A stretch of 35,550 bases of DNA from Gemmatimonadota bacterium (GTDB taxonomy: Bacteria; Gemmatimonadota; Gemmatimonadetes; Gemmatimonadales; GWC2-71-9). Below the pieces are notes generated by a model, which was not told the origin of the DNA, did not search any database, and was given only the letters and a program-made list of their open reading frames with translations. This document shows, piece by piece, positions 17,859 through 26,173 of this stretch (position 1 is the stretch's first letter; each line of letters begins with the position of its first letter). The stretch covers positions 1 through 35,550 of the forward strand of contig JACQVB010000196.1 of the NCBI GenBank assembly GCA_016209985.1, given 5' to 3'. The translations under genes and the position numbers were made by a program.

Positions 17859-18656
17859 ATGGGCCGAAAGGCGGTCTTCCTGCTGGTCGCGGCGGTGGTG
17901 AGCGGAACCGACGCCGGGGCCCAGATCATCGCCCCGGCGGATCGGACCGTAGCCGGGCTGGTGCGTGACTCGATCAGCGACCGCCCGCTGTCCGGTGTCC
18001 TGCTGTACTTCGACGGCCGGCCCGATGAGTACCGCTCCGGCTCAGACGGCCGGTTCCGGATCGGGAACGCCGCGCTGCACGACACCGTACTGGTGGTCCG
18101 ACGCGTCGGATATGTGCCGAGGCGAGTGAGCGTCCCCCCCTCACCCTCCGCTGCCGCCGTCGATGTTGGAACCGTGTTCTTGCGGCCCGTCGCGACGGAA
18201 TTGGACCGAATCGCGGTCGAGGCCGAGGAAGTCCGGCTGTACCCCCATCTCGCCGATTTCTATCGCCGCAAGCAACAGAAACTCCCCGGGGGCACCTACA
18301 TCACCCGGGAGGACATCCAGCGATCAGGTGTCCGGCGCACGAGTGAGATGCTCCAGCGCAGCCCGCAGATTCAGCTCGATTGTCCCAACCAGCGGCTGGG
18401 GGACGACGCCTGCGTGGCCCGGAACCGGCGCGCCCGCAATAATCCGTTCGTGAATCGGGATCCCGCAGGTGCCGACAAGTGTGAAATGGACGTGTTTATG
18501 GATGGTCAGCGCTCGACGCAACGACCGGACGAGGTCCCGCTGTTCTGGATCGCCGGGATCGAAATGTATTCGGGGCCGGCCACGACGCCGTCGGTTTTCG
18601 GGAACGGACGCTGTGGGGTGATCGCGATCTGGACGGTGGGCGCCCGCGGGGGATAA
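17859..18656 (+). CDS. Secreted plug-like protein, close paralogue of the gene at 7515
   Basis: This 265-residue protein has a signal peptide ending DAGAQ (1-22). A carboxypeptidase-regulatory-like domain (about 30-95, VLVVRRVGYVPRRV) and a plug-like region (YITREDIQRSGVRRTSEMLQ, VFMDG, IAGIEMYSGPATTP, CGVIAIWT) follow. It aligns with the product of 7515 almost without gaps through residue 150. Cys 175, 185, 208 and 252 sit at matching places. No barrel follows. The ATG at 17859 starts the signal peptide. It lies 66 bases from the tRNA-Ser 5' end and converges with the SusC-like plug gene, leaving only 18 bases between the two stops. Confidence 0.8.
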   Translation: MGRKAVFLLVAAVVSGTDAGAQIIAPADRTVAGLVRDSISDRPLSGVLLYFDGRPDEYRSGSDGRFRIGNAALHDTVLVVRRVGYVPRRVSVPPSPSAAAVDVGTVFLRPVATELDRIAVEAEEVRLYPHLADFYRRKQQKLPGGTYITREDIQRSGVRRTSEMLQRSPQIQLDCPNQRLGDDACVARNRRARNNPFVNRDPAGADKCEMDVFMDGQRSTQRPDEVPLFWIAGIEMYSGPATTPSVFGNGRCGVIAIWTVGARGG

Positions 18657-18674
18657 AGGCCGCGCGCAGCCCGT

Positions 18675-19388
18675 TCACCTCTTCTGGTTGGAATTCCCGC
18701 CGCGCTTAGTGGTGATGATCACCACGCCATTCGAGGCCCGGGACCCGTACATCGCGCCAGCCGACGCGCCCTTGAGGATCTGCAGGCTCTCGATGTCATT
18801 GGGATTGATGCCGTCGATACTGTATACGGTGACACCGTCCACGATGTAGAGCGGGGTGGTGTTGCCGAGTATGGTGGTCATGCCGCGCAGCTGCATGCGA
18901 ATGGCAGCCCCCGGCGCGTGGCTTTGCGAAATGGTCGCCCCCGTCACCCGGCCGCTCACTGCCTGCTCCATGTTCTGGGCCGGCGTGCGGGTGAGATCTT
19001 CGGCGCCGACCCGTGCCACCGTCGTGGCCGCGTTCTTCCGTTCCACGCCGGTGGCCTGTCCGGACACGACCTCGGTCTCTTGCTCGAAGTAATCCCGGGC
19101 CAGGCGAATCACCACCACGTCGTCGGTGGGCCTGAGCGAGACCTCCTTGGCCTTGTAACCCTCCGCGCGAATCGACGCAGTAATCTCCCGCACCGGAATG
19201 CTGAGCGCGAAGCTGCCGTCCTCGCGGAGCATTGCAGAGATGGCCGTCCCGAGAATGGAGATCGATCCCGGAACGACCGGCTTGCCGGTGGCCGAGTCGA
19301 CGATGCGACCGACCAGCAATGAGGTTTGCCCGAATAACGGACCGGGAGCGACGGCCATGATGACCGCGAGAACGCGCATGATTCGCAT
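18675..19388 (-). CDS. SusC-like plug protein lacking the beta-barrel
   Basis: This 237-residue protein has a signal peptide (1-20, PGPLFGQ). A carboxypeptidase-like domain (GRIVDSATGKPVVPGSISIL, IRAEGYKAKEV) is followed by a full TonB plug with the SusC-type signatures AVSGRVTGATIS, IRMQLRGMTTI, PLYIVDGV, DIESLQILKGASAGAMYGSR and GVVIITTKRG. SusC proteins continue for about 700 more residues of barrel; this one stops nine residues after the plug, followed by a stop codon. ATG 19388 has AGGAGG ten bases upstream; an ATG at 19379 is also in frame. It is divergent from the complete TonB receptor, 148 bases away. Unlike the other plug-only proteins of the window, it has no cysteine. Confidence 0.8.
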   Translation of the reverse strand: MRIMRVLAVIMAVAPGPLFGQTSLLVGRIVDSATGKPVVPGSISILGTAISAMLREDGSFALSIPVREITASIRAEGYKAKEVSLRPTDDVVVIRLARDYFEQETEVVSGQATGVERKNAATTVARVGAEDLTRTPAQNMEQAVSGRVTGATISQSHAPGAAIRMQLRGMTTILGNTTPLYIVDGVTVYSIDGINPNDIESLQILKGASAGAMYGSRASNGVVIITTKRGGNSNQKR

Positions 19389-19536
19389 GTGGGGCTGTCC
19401 TCCTGAAGACGAGCCAGCGAGCAGCCTTCCCAACTGTAATTGGCGGGTCCCGAGCCAGCGTGTCAATACGCGGAATTGTTCGCGACCTGGACGTGCCATC
19501 TTGCGCCGGAGCGTCACCCCCAGAGAGAATGGGGCC

Positions 19537-21612
19537 ATGATCCTCCCGAGGCGCCTCGGCGGGCTGCTGGCCGCACTTATTCCCGTCGCCGCGCAGGCGC
19601 AAAACCCTCTCCCCGACAGCGCGCGCGGGGATTCACTCGCCCGCTACACCCTGGCGCCGATCGACGTCACGGTCACCCGTTCCGCGACCGACCTGAGCCG
19701 TCTGCCGTTTGCGGTGCACGTCATCACCGGTGACGATATCGGGAAGGGACGGCCTCGCCTCGGGTTGGACGAAGCCCTGGCCGGAGTGCCGGGCGTGCTC
19801 GCGACCAGCCGGCAGAACTACGCACTCGACCAGACACTCTCGATACGCGGTTTTGGATCGCGATCGGCGTTCGGGGTACGGGGGCTCAAGATCCTGCTGG
19901 ACGGCGTCCCGCAGACATTGCCCGATGGCCAGGGGCAGCTCACCAACGTGGACCTGGACGACGTGGAGCGGGCAGAGATCCTCAGGGGGTCGGCCTCCAG
20001 CCTGTACGGCAATGCTTCAGGTGGTGTGATCAGCCTCTCGACCGCGGGGGAACGGCCCGCCCGCATCGCACCCACCGTGCGGGTGCTGGGCGGAGCCTAC
20101 GGCCTGGTCAAGTATCGCGCGGGAATGGGCCTTCCGGTTGGCCGAGGGAGCCTGTCGGTGTCCGGCGTCCGCACTCAAAGCGACGGTTTTCGCGACCACA
20201 GCAACGCCGATCTGTGGCAGGGACGCACTCGCCTCGCACTGCCGCTTGGATCTCAAACCCTGATGACGATCCTGGGACAGGTCGCCCACGATCCGACCAT
20301 CAAGGATCCGGGCGCACTCACCTTCGCCGAGATGGGAACCGATCCCACCCTCGCCAATCCGCTGAGCAAGACGCGTGACGCGGGCAAAGACGTGAGCCAG
20401 GAACAGGCTAGCGTCACCCTCGTCCGTCATTTTCCCGGCGGCGCCACGGCGAACGTGACCGGCTTCGGCCTCCGGCGCAAGCTCAAGAATCGCACGACGG
20501 CGACGTATATCGAGCTTGGGCGCTGGGCGTATGGAGCGCGAGGGTCGGCCGGGCTGCCGGTGGTATTGGGGTCGCGGACCGCGCTCCTCACTGCGGGTGC
20601 CGACGCGCAGTGGCAGCGCGACGACCGCATCAACAAGAACGTGGCTCTGACCGCGCTGACCCGCGACCAGTTGGAACGGGTCGCCGAGCTGGGCCCCTTT
20701 TTCCAGGCGTCGTTCGAGGCAATGCCGTTTCTGACACTCTCGGTCGGCGCGCGCTATGACTGGGTGCGGTTCTCGGTGGACGACCGTTTCCTGACCGATG
20801 GGGACGACTCGGGAAGCCGTCTGATGTCGGCGCTGTCGGGGAGCGCCGGGATAGCCACCCACGGCCTCAACGCCTTCGCCCCTTATGCAAACGTAAGCAC
20901 CTCGTTCGAGACACCGACCACGACGGAGCTGGCCAACCGGCCCACCGGACCGGGCGGATTCAATCCCGACCTGGACCCTCAAAAAGCAGTGAACTACGAG
21001 GTGGGGTTCCGTGGAGGTGCGGGAGCAGCAGGGGCGCGGCTGGATTACTCGGTGGCGCTCTACCGGGCGGACGTGCGGGGTGAGCTCATTCCGTTTGAGG
21101 TGCCGGGCGATCCCGGGCGGCGGTTCTTCCGCAACGCGGGATCGTCACGCCACCAGGGGGTCGAGATCGGGCTGGGTGCGAGACTCCTCGCGGGCCTGTC
21201 TCTCCGCGGCGGGTACACCTATTCCCACCATCGATTCGTGGATTATCGCACTGCCACCGCGGTGTTCGATGGCCTCGAGCTGCCCGGGGTGCCGGCTCAC
21301 TACTTCAAAGGCACCCTGACGGCGCGATTCGGCGAGCATGGTTGGGTATCGCTGGAGCAGGCCGTGTCGTCGTCCTATTTCGTGAACGACGCCAACACGA
21401 CCCGTAATGCGGGCTGGTCCACGACCGCGATGCGTCCCGGAGTCGCGCTGGATATCCGTGGCTTCACCACGACGTTATTCGGCGGCATCGAGAATCTTTT
21501 CAACCAGCGCTACGCGGCATCGGTGCAGGTGAACGCCGCGAACGGCAGATTTTTCGAGCCGTCGCCGGGGAGAAACGGATACATCGGGATAGAGCTCCGG
21601 CCAGCGCGGTGA
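19537..21612 (+). CDS. TonB-dependent outer-membrane receptor (complete)
   Basis: This 691-residue receptor has a signal peptide (1-22, PVAAQAQN) and a TonB-box-like IDVTVTR. Its plug domain (about 45-150) contains LDEALAGVPGV, LSIRGFG, KILLDGVPQTLPDGQG, VERAEILRGSASSLYGNASG and GVISLSTA. A barrel of about 540 residues follows, including FAPYANVSTSFETPTT, NYEVGFRGG and ENLFNQRYAAS, and it ends GYIGIELRP. The plug-barrel style is that of siderophore or metal receptors, but no substrate can be assigned. ATG 19537 is chosen because it opens the signal peptide; the frame runs on upstream over the divergent gene. It has no linked TonB/ExbBD or transporter genes here. Confidence 0.93.
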   Translation: MILPRRLGGLLAALIPVAAQAQNPLPDSARGDSLARYTLAPIDVTVTRSATDLSRLPFAVHVITGDDIGKGRPRLGLDEALAGVPGVLATSRQNYALDQTLSIRGFGSRSAFGVRGLKILLDGVPQTLPDGQGQLTNVDLDDVERAEILRGSASSLYGNASGGVISLSTAGERPARIAPTVRVLGGAYGLVKYRAGMGLPVGRGSLSVSGVRTQSDGFRDHSNADLWQGRTRLALPLGSQTLMTILGQVAHDPTIKDPGALTFAEMGTDPTLANPLSKTRDAGKDVSQEQASVTLVRHFPGGATANVTGFGLRRKLKNRTTATYIELGRWAYGARGSAGLPVVLGSRTALLTAGADAQWQRDDRINKNVALTALTRDQLERVAELGPFFQASFEAMPFLTLSVGARYDWVRFSVDDRFLTDGDDSGSRLMSALSGSAGIATHGLNAFAPYANVSTSFETPTTTELANRPTGPGGFNPDLDPQKAVNYEVGFRGGAGAAGARLDYSVALYRADVRGELIPFEVPGDPGRRFFRNAGSSRHQGVEIGLGARLLAGLSLRGGYTYSHHRFVDYRTATAVFDGLELPGVPAHYFKGTLTARFGEHGWVSLEQAVSSSYFVNDANTTRNAGWSTTAMRPGVALDIRGFTTTLFGGIENLFNQRYAASVQVNAANGRFFEPSPGRNGYIGIELRPAR

Positions 21613-21613
21613 G

Positions 21614-21664
21614 TAGTGCGTGGTGCGTGGAGGCTGACGGTGCCATACCGCGCACCACGCACCA
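21614..21664. repeat. Inverted word repeat (TGCGTGG type) in a convergent junction
   Basis: The 17-mer at 21614-21630 pairs with 21648-21664 at 15 of 17 positions, leaving a 17-base spacer. Each arm consists of the heptamer TGCGTGG or a variant in tandem. The repeat fills the whole gap between the convergent TonB receptor and DUF2723 genes. It could act as a two-way terminator, but no T-run follows on either side. Confidence 0.75.
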
Positions 21665-21665
21665 T

Positions 21666-23825
21666 TCAGTTTGTCTGCCTCCTCCCGTAGCTCGTATTCA
21701 CGAGAATCCGTTTGGCGATGTCCTCTGCCTTGGCACGGGTTGCCACCAGCGTTGAGTCGGGCCTGGCAGTCCGTTTGGTGGAGTCGTTGAGCTGGGCCTT
21801 GGCGATTTCGCCCCAGGCGGCATACATCAGCCAGTAGAGCGAGAGAATGCCCTCGGAGGGAACGTCGACCCATCCCTGCGGCCGCGCCCGCGCCGCCGAT
21901 TCCGGATGGTATACCTCGAACAGGAGCGTTTGCGTCCGGGGTAGCTCCACCCACCCCATGCCTCCGATGAAGGCGTTGGTATCACTGGGGACCACGCTGT
22001 CGGGCAGCAGTTTGCGCGCGAGACCCTGGCCCAGCAGGTAGGGCGTCAGCCCCATCCGGTCGGGATAGTTGCCGGTGGTGCGCGAGAAATATACCGGTCG
22101 ATTGCCCAGATTGTCCTTGATGAGCTGGAGGGCGGCCAGGTCGGTTCGCTCGAGGATCCCGGCATCGAGGATCGCCCGCACCTTGCCCACCTGAAGAACC
22201 GATCGTTGAGCGAGCTGGTATCCGGGCGGCAGCGCGTCGATCTCCGCGAACGTCAGTGACAGCGCGGGCGCCTTGGGCTGCGGCCAGGACCGGCCGCGGT
22301 ATGGCAGGGTGGCATGTACCGAGTCGAACGGATATGCCGGCCGGCGCTTCAATTGGCGCAGATGCCAATCCGTATTCATGAGCGATTGGTTGGCGAGCAG
22401 GACGTCTCGGCGGACGCCCTCAACTTCCTGGGCATACCAGAGCGGGAAGGTGTCGTTATCGCCCGCCGTGATGAGCACCCCGTACGGCTCGATGGATTCG
22501 AGGAGATCCACCGCGAAGTCGCGGGGCAGCATCTCGTGGGCGCGTGAGGCGGTCTGCCGGTTGCCGGCCAACGGGAGGGCCGCCACGGCGAGAAGGGGGA
22601 GCGCAGCCTGCCAGCTCGCCGCGGCGTCCAGGCGCTCGGCGAAGAACCTGGCTACCGATTCCATCAGTACCGAGAGCCCAAGCGCCACCCAGATGCCCCA
22701 GATCAGGAAGGAGGCGATGAAGAAATAATCCCGCTCGCGGACTTCCCGGGGCACGTTCTGCTGCTCGGGGTACATCGAAAAGCCGTACTTGAAGTTCAGA
22801 TAGAAGACGAGAATGACGCTGATGGTCAGCACCAGGCTGGTCATCGCGTAGGCGCCGCGCCGATCGCGCAGCCACTGCCGCCAGCCGCCCAGCAACCCGA
22901 TGCCAAGAAAAAGGACCGCCAGGATCTGGCGCGCGCGGTTGGACCAGTCGTGCCCGAATTGCCAGCTGAAGTACTGCCAATAATTGGCGAGCTGGGCGGT
23001 GAATGGCGCCTGCCGGTCGGTCAGGGGCGGCTTGGCATATTGCTCGCGATTCAGCACCGATTTCAGCGCGGCCCACGTCGTCGGCTCTCCTTCGTTGATC
23101 GCCGGGAAATGCGCGGCGCGAATCGGCAGGAACAGCCACACGCTGACCCCGACCACGACCACCAGGGCGATGCCCGCCAGGACCTGCCAGCGCACCAGCG
23201 CGGTCGCGTCGGTGAAGAGTACGTACACGATCACGGCCGGAATCACCAGCAGGCCCATGAGATGATTGGTAGCGGTGAGCGCCAGGAGAAAGGCGATGAG
23301 CCACAGCCAGCGGTCGCGATGCGGCCCGGGCGCGTCGTCGCCCCAGTGAACCGCGATCCACAGCACCAGGGCCACCGAGAAGAGACTCAGCGTATAGACC
23401 TTCTCGTTCACCACGGACTGGTTCCACACGGTGAACGATGTCGCGCCGACGATGATCCCGGCGGCGGCCGTCGCCAGGCGCGCCCAGCGGGGAGCGGTCA
23501 TGGCATCCCGGAGGAAGCGGTCGGCCACGAGGAACAGGAGGCCGGAGGCCAGCGCGCTGGTGACCGCGGCGAAGAGATTCAACCGCAAGGCATACGAGCT
23601 CGCGAGCGGCAGCAGGGCCCAGACGTGGGCCATCAGCACGAACAGCGGATTGCCGGGCGGATGGGGGATGCCGAGCACCTTCGCCGCCGCCATGTATTCG
23701 GAGGTGTCCCAGAATTGGGTACTGGGCGCGATGGTGACGACGTAGAGCACCAGGATCGCGACGCTGAGCAGGCCGGCCCAGAGGTAGGGCGGGCGCTCGG
23801 GGGGACCTTGACGGGGCGAGGTCAT
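21666..23825 (-). CDS. DUF2723-family polytopic membrane protein (putative protein O-glycosyltransferase)
   Basis: This 719-residue protein has about a dozen hydrophobic helices in its first 430 residues and a soluble C-terminal part. The N-terminal motif APSTQFWDTSEYMAAAKVLG, with acidic residues in the first outer loop, and HPPGNPLF define the DUF2723 family. Human TMEM260, a member of this family, is a protein O-mannosyltransferase of the GT-C type. By analogy this protein may glycosylate secreted proteins with a lipid-linked sugar; this is inferred from family membership only. It is the last gene of the minus-strand run, 113 bases after purH, separated from it by a repeat cluster. Confidence 0.85.
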   Translation of the reverse strand: MTSPRQGPPERPPYLWAGLLSVAILVLYVVTIAPSTQFWDTSEYMAAAKVLGIPHPPGNPLFVLMAHVWALLPLASSYALRLNLFAAVTSALASGLLFLVADRFLRDAMTAPRWARLATAAAGIIVGATSFTVWNQSVVNEKVYTLSLFSVALVLWIAVHWGDDAPGPHRDRWLWLIAFLLALTATNHLMGLLVIPAVIVYVLFTDATALVRWQVLAGIALVVVVGVSVWLFLPIRAAHFPAINEGEPTTWAALKSVLNREQYAKPPLTDRQAPFTAQLANYWQYFSWQFGHDWSNRARQILAVLFLGIGLLGGWRQWLRDRRGAYAMTSLVLTISVILVFYLNFKYGFSMYPEQQNVPREVRERDYFFIASFLIWGIWVALGLSVLMESVARFFAERLDAAASWQAALPLLAVAALPLAGNRQTASRAHEMLPRDFAVDLLESIEPYGVLITAGDNDTFPLWYAQEVEGVRRDVLLANQSLMNTDWHLRQLKRRPAYPFDSVHATLPYRGRSWPQPKAPALSLTFAEIDALPPGYQLAQRSVLQVGKVRAILDAGILERTDLAALQLIKDNLGNRPVYFSRTTGNYPDRMGLTPYLLGQGLARKLLPDSVVPSDTNAFIGGMGWVELPRTQTLLFEVYHPESAARARPQGWVDVPSEGILSLYWLMYAAWGEIAKAQLNDSTKRTARPDSTLVATRAKAEDIAKRILVNTSYGRRQTN

Positions 23826-23838
23826 GAGCCGGGCGGCA

Positions 23839-23921
23839 TAACGGCACGACGGCAGGACGGCACGGATGCCGTTGTGCCGTGGGGAGGGGCCGGGTGATGA
23901 GGGGATGCCGTTGTGCCGTTA
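23839..23921. repeat. Repeat cluster of ACGGCA/TGCCGT words
   Basis: The word CGGCA occurs in tandem (23842-23863), followed by its complement. A 17-mer GGATGCCGTTGTGCCGT occurs twice (23864-23880 and 23903-23919). The ends TAACGGCAC (23839-23847) and GTGCCGTTA (23913-23921) are exact inverted repeats. The cluster lies between purH and the DUF2723 gene, just upstream of the latter's start, and may form alternative hairpins in the mRNA. Confidence 0.75.
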
Positions 23922-23938
23922 CGCATGGTGTTCCTTCT

Positions 23939-25474
23939 CTAGTGTCGAAACTGTCTCCGCCCCGTGAGCACCATGGCGATCCCGGCCTGGTCCGCGGCGG
24001 CGATCACCTCCCCGTCACGTACCGAGCCACCCGGTTGGATGATGGCGCGAATGCCGGCGCGGGCCGCTTCCTCCACGCCGTCGGGGAACGGAAAGAAGGC
24101 ATCGGAGGCCAGAACGGCCCCGGAGGTGTCGTGACCTGCGGCCCGGGCCTTATGCACGGCCAGGAAGGAGGCGTCCACCCGGCTCATCTGTCCCGCACCG
24201 ATGCCGATCGCGGCCTCGTTCCTGGCGATCAGAATGGCGTTGGATTTGACACTGGCGACCGCGGGCCAGGCGAACAGGAGATCGCGCCACTGGTCTTCGG
24301 TGGGTGAGCTGCTGCCGGCCACTTTCCATCCGGAATTGTCGGGCGAGTAGACGAAGCGGTCCTGCACCAGAAATCCGCCACGGATCCGCTTGACGTCGAG
24401 CGCGGGAAGGCCGGGATCCAGTGGGAACTCCACGATGCGGAGGTTCTTGCGCTGCTTGAGCAGGGTGAGTGCCTCATCGTGATAACGGGGTGCCACGATC
24501 ACTTCGACAAAGAGATCGCCGATGGCCCGCGCCACGGCGGCGTCGACCAGGGTGTTCAAGGCGATGACCCCGCCGAAGGCCGAGAGCGGGTCGGTCGCCA
24601 GGGCCCGCCGGAACGCGACTTCGGCGGTGGGACCCAGTGCAATGCCGCAGGGCGTGGTGTGCTTGATGATCGCGCACGCCGGCTCGTTGGTCCATGCCGC
24701 GACCGCGTTGGCGGCGCCTTCGATGTCCATCAGGTTGTTGAACGAGAGCTCCTTGCCGTGATGCTGCACCAGGTCGGAGACGCCGCGTTTCTCGCCGGGC
24801 ACGGCGTAGAGCGCGGCCCGCTGATACGGGTTTTCGCCGTAGCGCAGTGTCTGGATACGGTCGAGGGCGAAACCGAGAAAGCGGGGCAGGCTATCCTTGT
24901 CGGGCGCGCTGAGATAGGCGGCGATGGCCGAGTCGTAGGCGCTGGTGTGGGCGAAGACCTTGGCCGCCAGTTCGCGCCGGAGCTCATCGGGGACGGTCCC
25001 CGAGCGCAGCGCCTGGAGGATGCGTCCGTAATCGGTGGGATCCACGACGACCAGCACGGCGGCGTGGTTCTTGGCGGCGGAGCGCAACATGGCGGGCCCG
25101 CCGATATCGATTTGCTCGATGGCATCCTCGAACTTGACCCGCGGGCTGGCGATCGCCTCCCGGAAGGGATAGAGATTGACGGCGACCAGGTCGATCGGCG
25201 CAAACCCCTGCGCCCGGAGCGCCAGCATGTGTTCCGGACTGTCGCGGCGCGCCAGCAGGCCGCCGTGGACGGCCGGATGGAGGGTCTTCAAGCGGCCGTC
25301 CATCATTTCCGGAAACCCGGTGATCGCTTCCACCGGTGTCACGGCCACGCCTTCCTGCGTCAACGCCTTCGCGGTACCGCCGGTGGAGATGATTTCCCAT
25401 CCCAGCTCGATGAGGCCGCGGGCCAGCTCGGGAGCGCCACGTTTATCCGAAACCGAAATCAAAGCGCGAGGCAC
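23939..25474 (-). CDS. purH: Bifunctional AICAR transformylase / IMP cyclohydrolase
   Basis: PurH performs the last two steps of IMP synthesis, formylating AICAR with 10-formyl-tetrahydrofolate and closing the ring. The 511-residue length is standard. The cyclohydrolase half shows [42 protein letters not shown] and [18 protein letters not shown]. The transformylase half shows [25 protein letters not shown] with the catalytic Lys-His, [13 protein letters not shown] and [15 protein letters not shown]; it ends [13 protein letters not shown]. The start is GTG at 25474 with AGAGGAG upstream. It follows purN by 51 bases, a gap filled by a tandem repeat. The gene is intact. Confidence 0.97.
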   Translation of the reverse strand: MPRALISVSDKRGAPELARGLIELGWEIISTGGTAKALTQEGVAVTPVEAITGFPEMMDGRLKTLHPAVHGGLLARRDSPEHMLALRAQGFAPIDLVAVNLYPFREAIASPRVKFEDAIEQIDIGGPAMLRSAAKNHAAVLVVVDPTDYGRILQALRSGTVPDELRRELAAKVFAHTSAYDSAIAAYLSAPDKDSLPRFLGFALDRIQTLRYGENPYQRAALYAVPGEKRGVSDLVQHHGKELSFNNLMDIEGAANAVAAWTNEPACAIIKHTTPCGIALGPTAEVAFRRALATDPLSAFGGVIALNTLVDAAVARAIGDLFVEVIVAPRYHDEALTLLKQRKNLRIVEFPLDPGLPALDVKRIRGGFLVQDRFVYSPDNSGWKVAGSSSPTEDQWRDLLFAWPAVASVKSNAILIARNEAAIGIGAGQMSRVDASFLAVHKARAAGHDTSGAVLASDAFFPFPDGVEEAARAGIRAIIQPGGSVRDGEVIAAADQAGIAMVLTGRRQFRH

Positions 25475-25491
25475 GACACTCCTCTAAAGAC

Positions 25492-25519
25492 GGGAAGAGG
25501 GAATTAGGGAAGAGGGAAT
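25492..25519. repeat. Tandem GGGAAGAGGGAAT repeat between purN and purH
   Basis: GGGAAGAGGGAAT occurs at 25492-25504 and again at 25507-25519, a period of 15 bases. It is itself built from GGGAAGA and GGGAAT words. Unlike the other junction repeats, no inverted copy is present. The repeat fills most of the 51-base gap and, on the mRNA strand, is pyrimidine-rich (TTCCC words) just ahead of the purH ribosome-binding site. Confidence 0.75.
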
Positions 25520-25525
25520 AGTAAG

Positions 25526-26173
25526 TCATTGTTCGGCGGGAACGATGTCGACTGTGTCGCCATTGAAATGCGCACCGCGGGCCACCATTCGCACGACCCG
25601 TCCTGCCCGCGCGGCAGCCAGCACGACTGCGGGCAGGAGTTGGTGCTCCACCGTGAGTATCCGCGCCGCCAGGGATTCCGGAGTGTCGTCCGGCAGTACC
25701 GGCACCGGCCACTGAGCGATGATCGGCCCGCGGTCGTACTCGGGAGTCACCAGGTGGATCGACGCGCCCGACACGGTGGCGCCGGACGCGAGCACCGCTT
25801 CATGCACCTGCCGGCCGTACATGCCCGGACCGCCGAACGCGGGAAGCAGTGCCGGATGAATGTTGATCATCCGCCCAGCGAACGCGGCCACGGTCTGGTC
25901 GGGCACCAGCTTGAGATAGCCAGCCAGCACCACCAGATCGACGCCCGCGTTGGTCAGAACGCCCGTCACGGAAGCGGCGTCGGCGCAGTCTTCGATGATC
26001 TGCGTCGGGATGCCCGCCGTACGGGCACGCGGCAGCGCGCCGGCCCGCGGGTTGTTGGTCGCGACCAGCACGACGCGCGCCGGGGCCTCGCCCACGCAAT
26101 GGTCGAGGAGGGCCTGAAGGTTGGTGCCGCCGCCCGATGCGAGAACCCCGACCCGGTAGGTCCGGTCAGCCAC
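25526..26173 (-). CDS. purN: Phosphoribosylglycinamide formyltransferase
   Basis: PurN formylates GAR with 10-formyl-tetrahydrofolate, step 3 of purine synthesis. The 215-residue protein shows VLASGGGTNLQALL for phosphate binding, ATNNPRAGALPRA, VVLAGYLKLV and the catalytic block INIHPALLPAFGGPGMYG (Asn, His). GASIHLVTPEYDRGPIIAQ supplies the catalytic Asp. The GTG at 26173 (VADRTYRVGVLASG) is chosen; the frame continues upstream over selA without protein-like content. The start overlaps the selA stop by 8 bases, and purH follows, so two purine genes are joined to a translation-related operon. Confidence 0.95.
   Translation of the reverse strand: MADRTYRVGVLASGGGTNLQALLDHCVGEAPARVVLVATNNPRAGALPRARTAGIPTQIIEDCADAASVTGVLTNAGVDLVVLAGYLKLVPDQTVAAFAGRMINIHPALLPAFGGPGMYGRQVHEAVLASGATVSGASIHLVTPEYDRGPIIAQWPVPVLPDDTPESLAARILTVEHQLLPAVVLAAARAGRVVRMVARGAHFNGDTVDIVPAEQ

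Noticed and set aside
19461-19466. Perfect TTGACA on the minus strand between the divergent SusC-like plug and TonB receptor genes
   Set aside because: No acceptable -10 box lies 16-18 bases further on; the best hexamer is 22 bases away.
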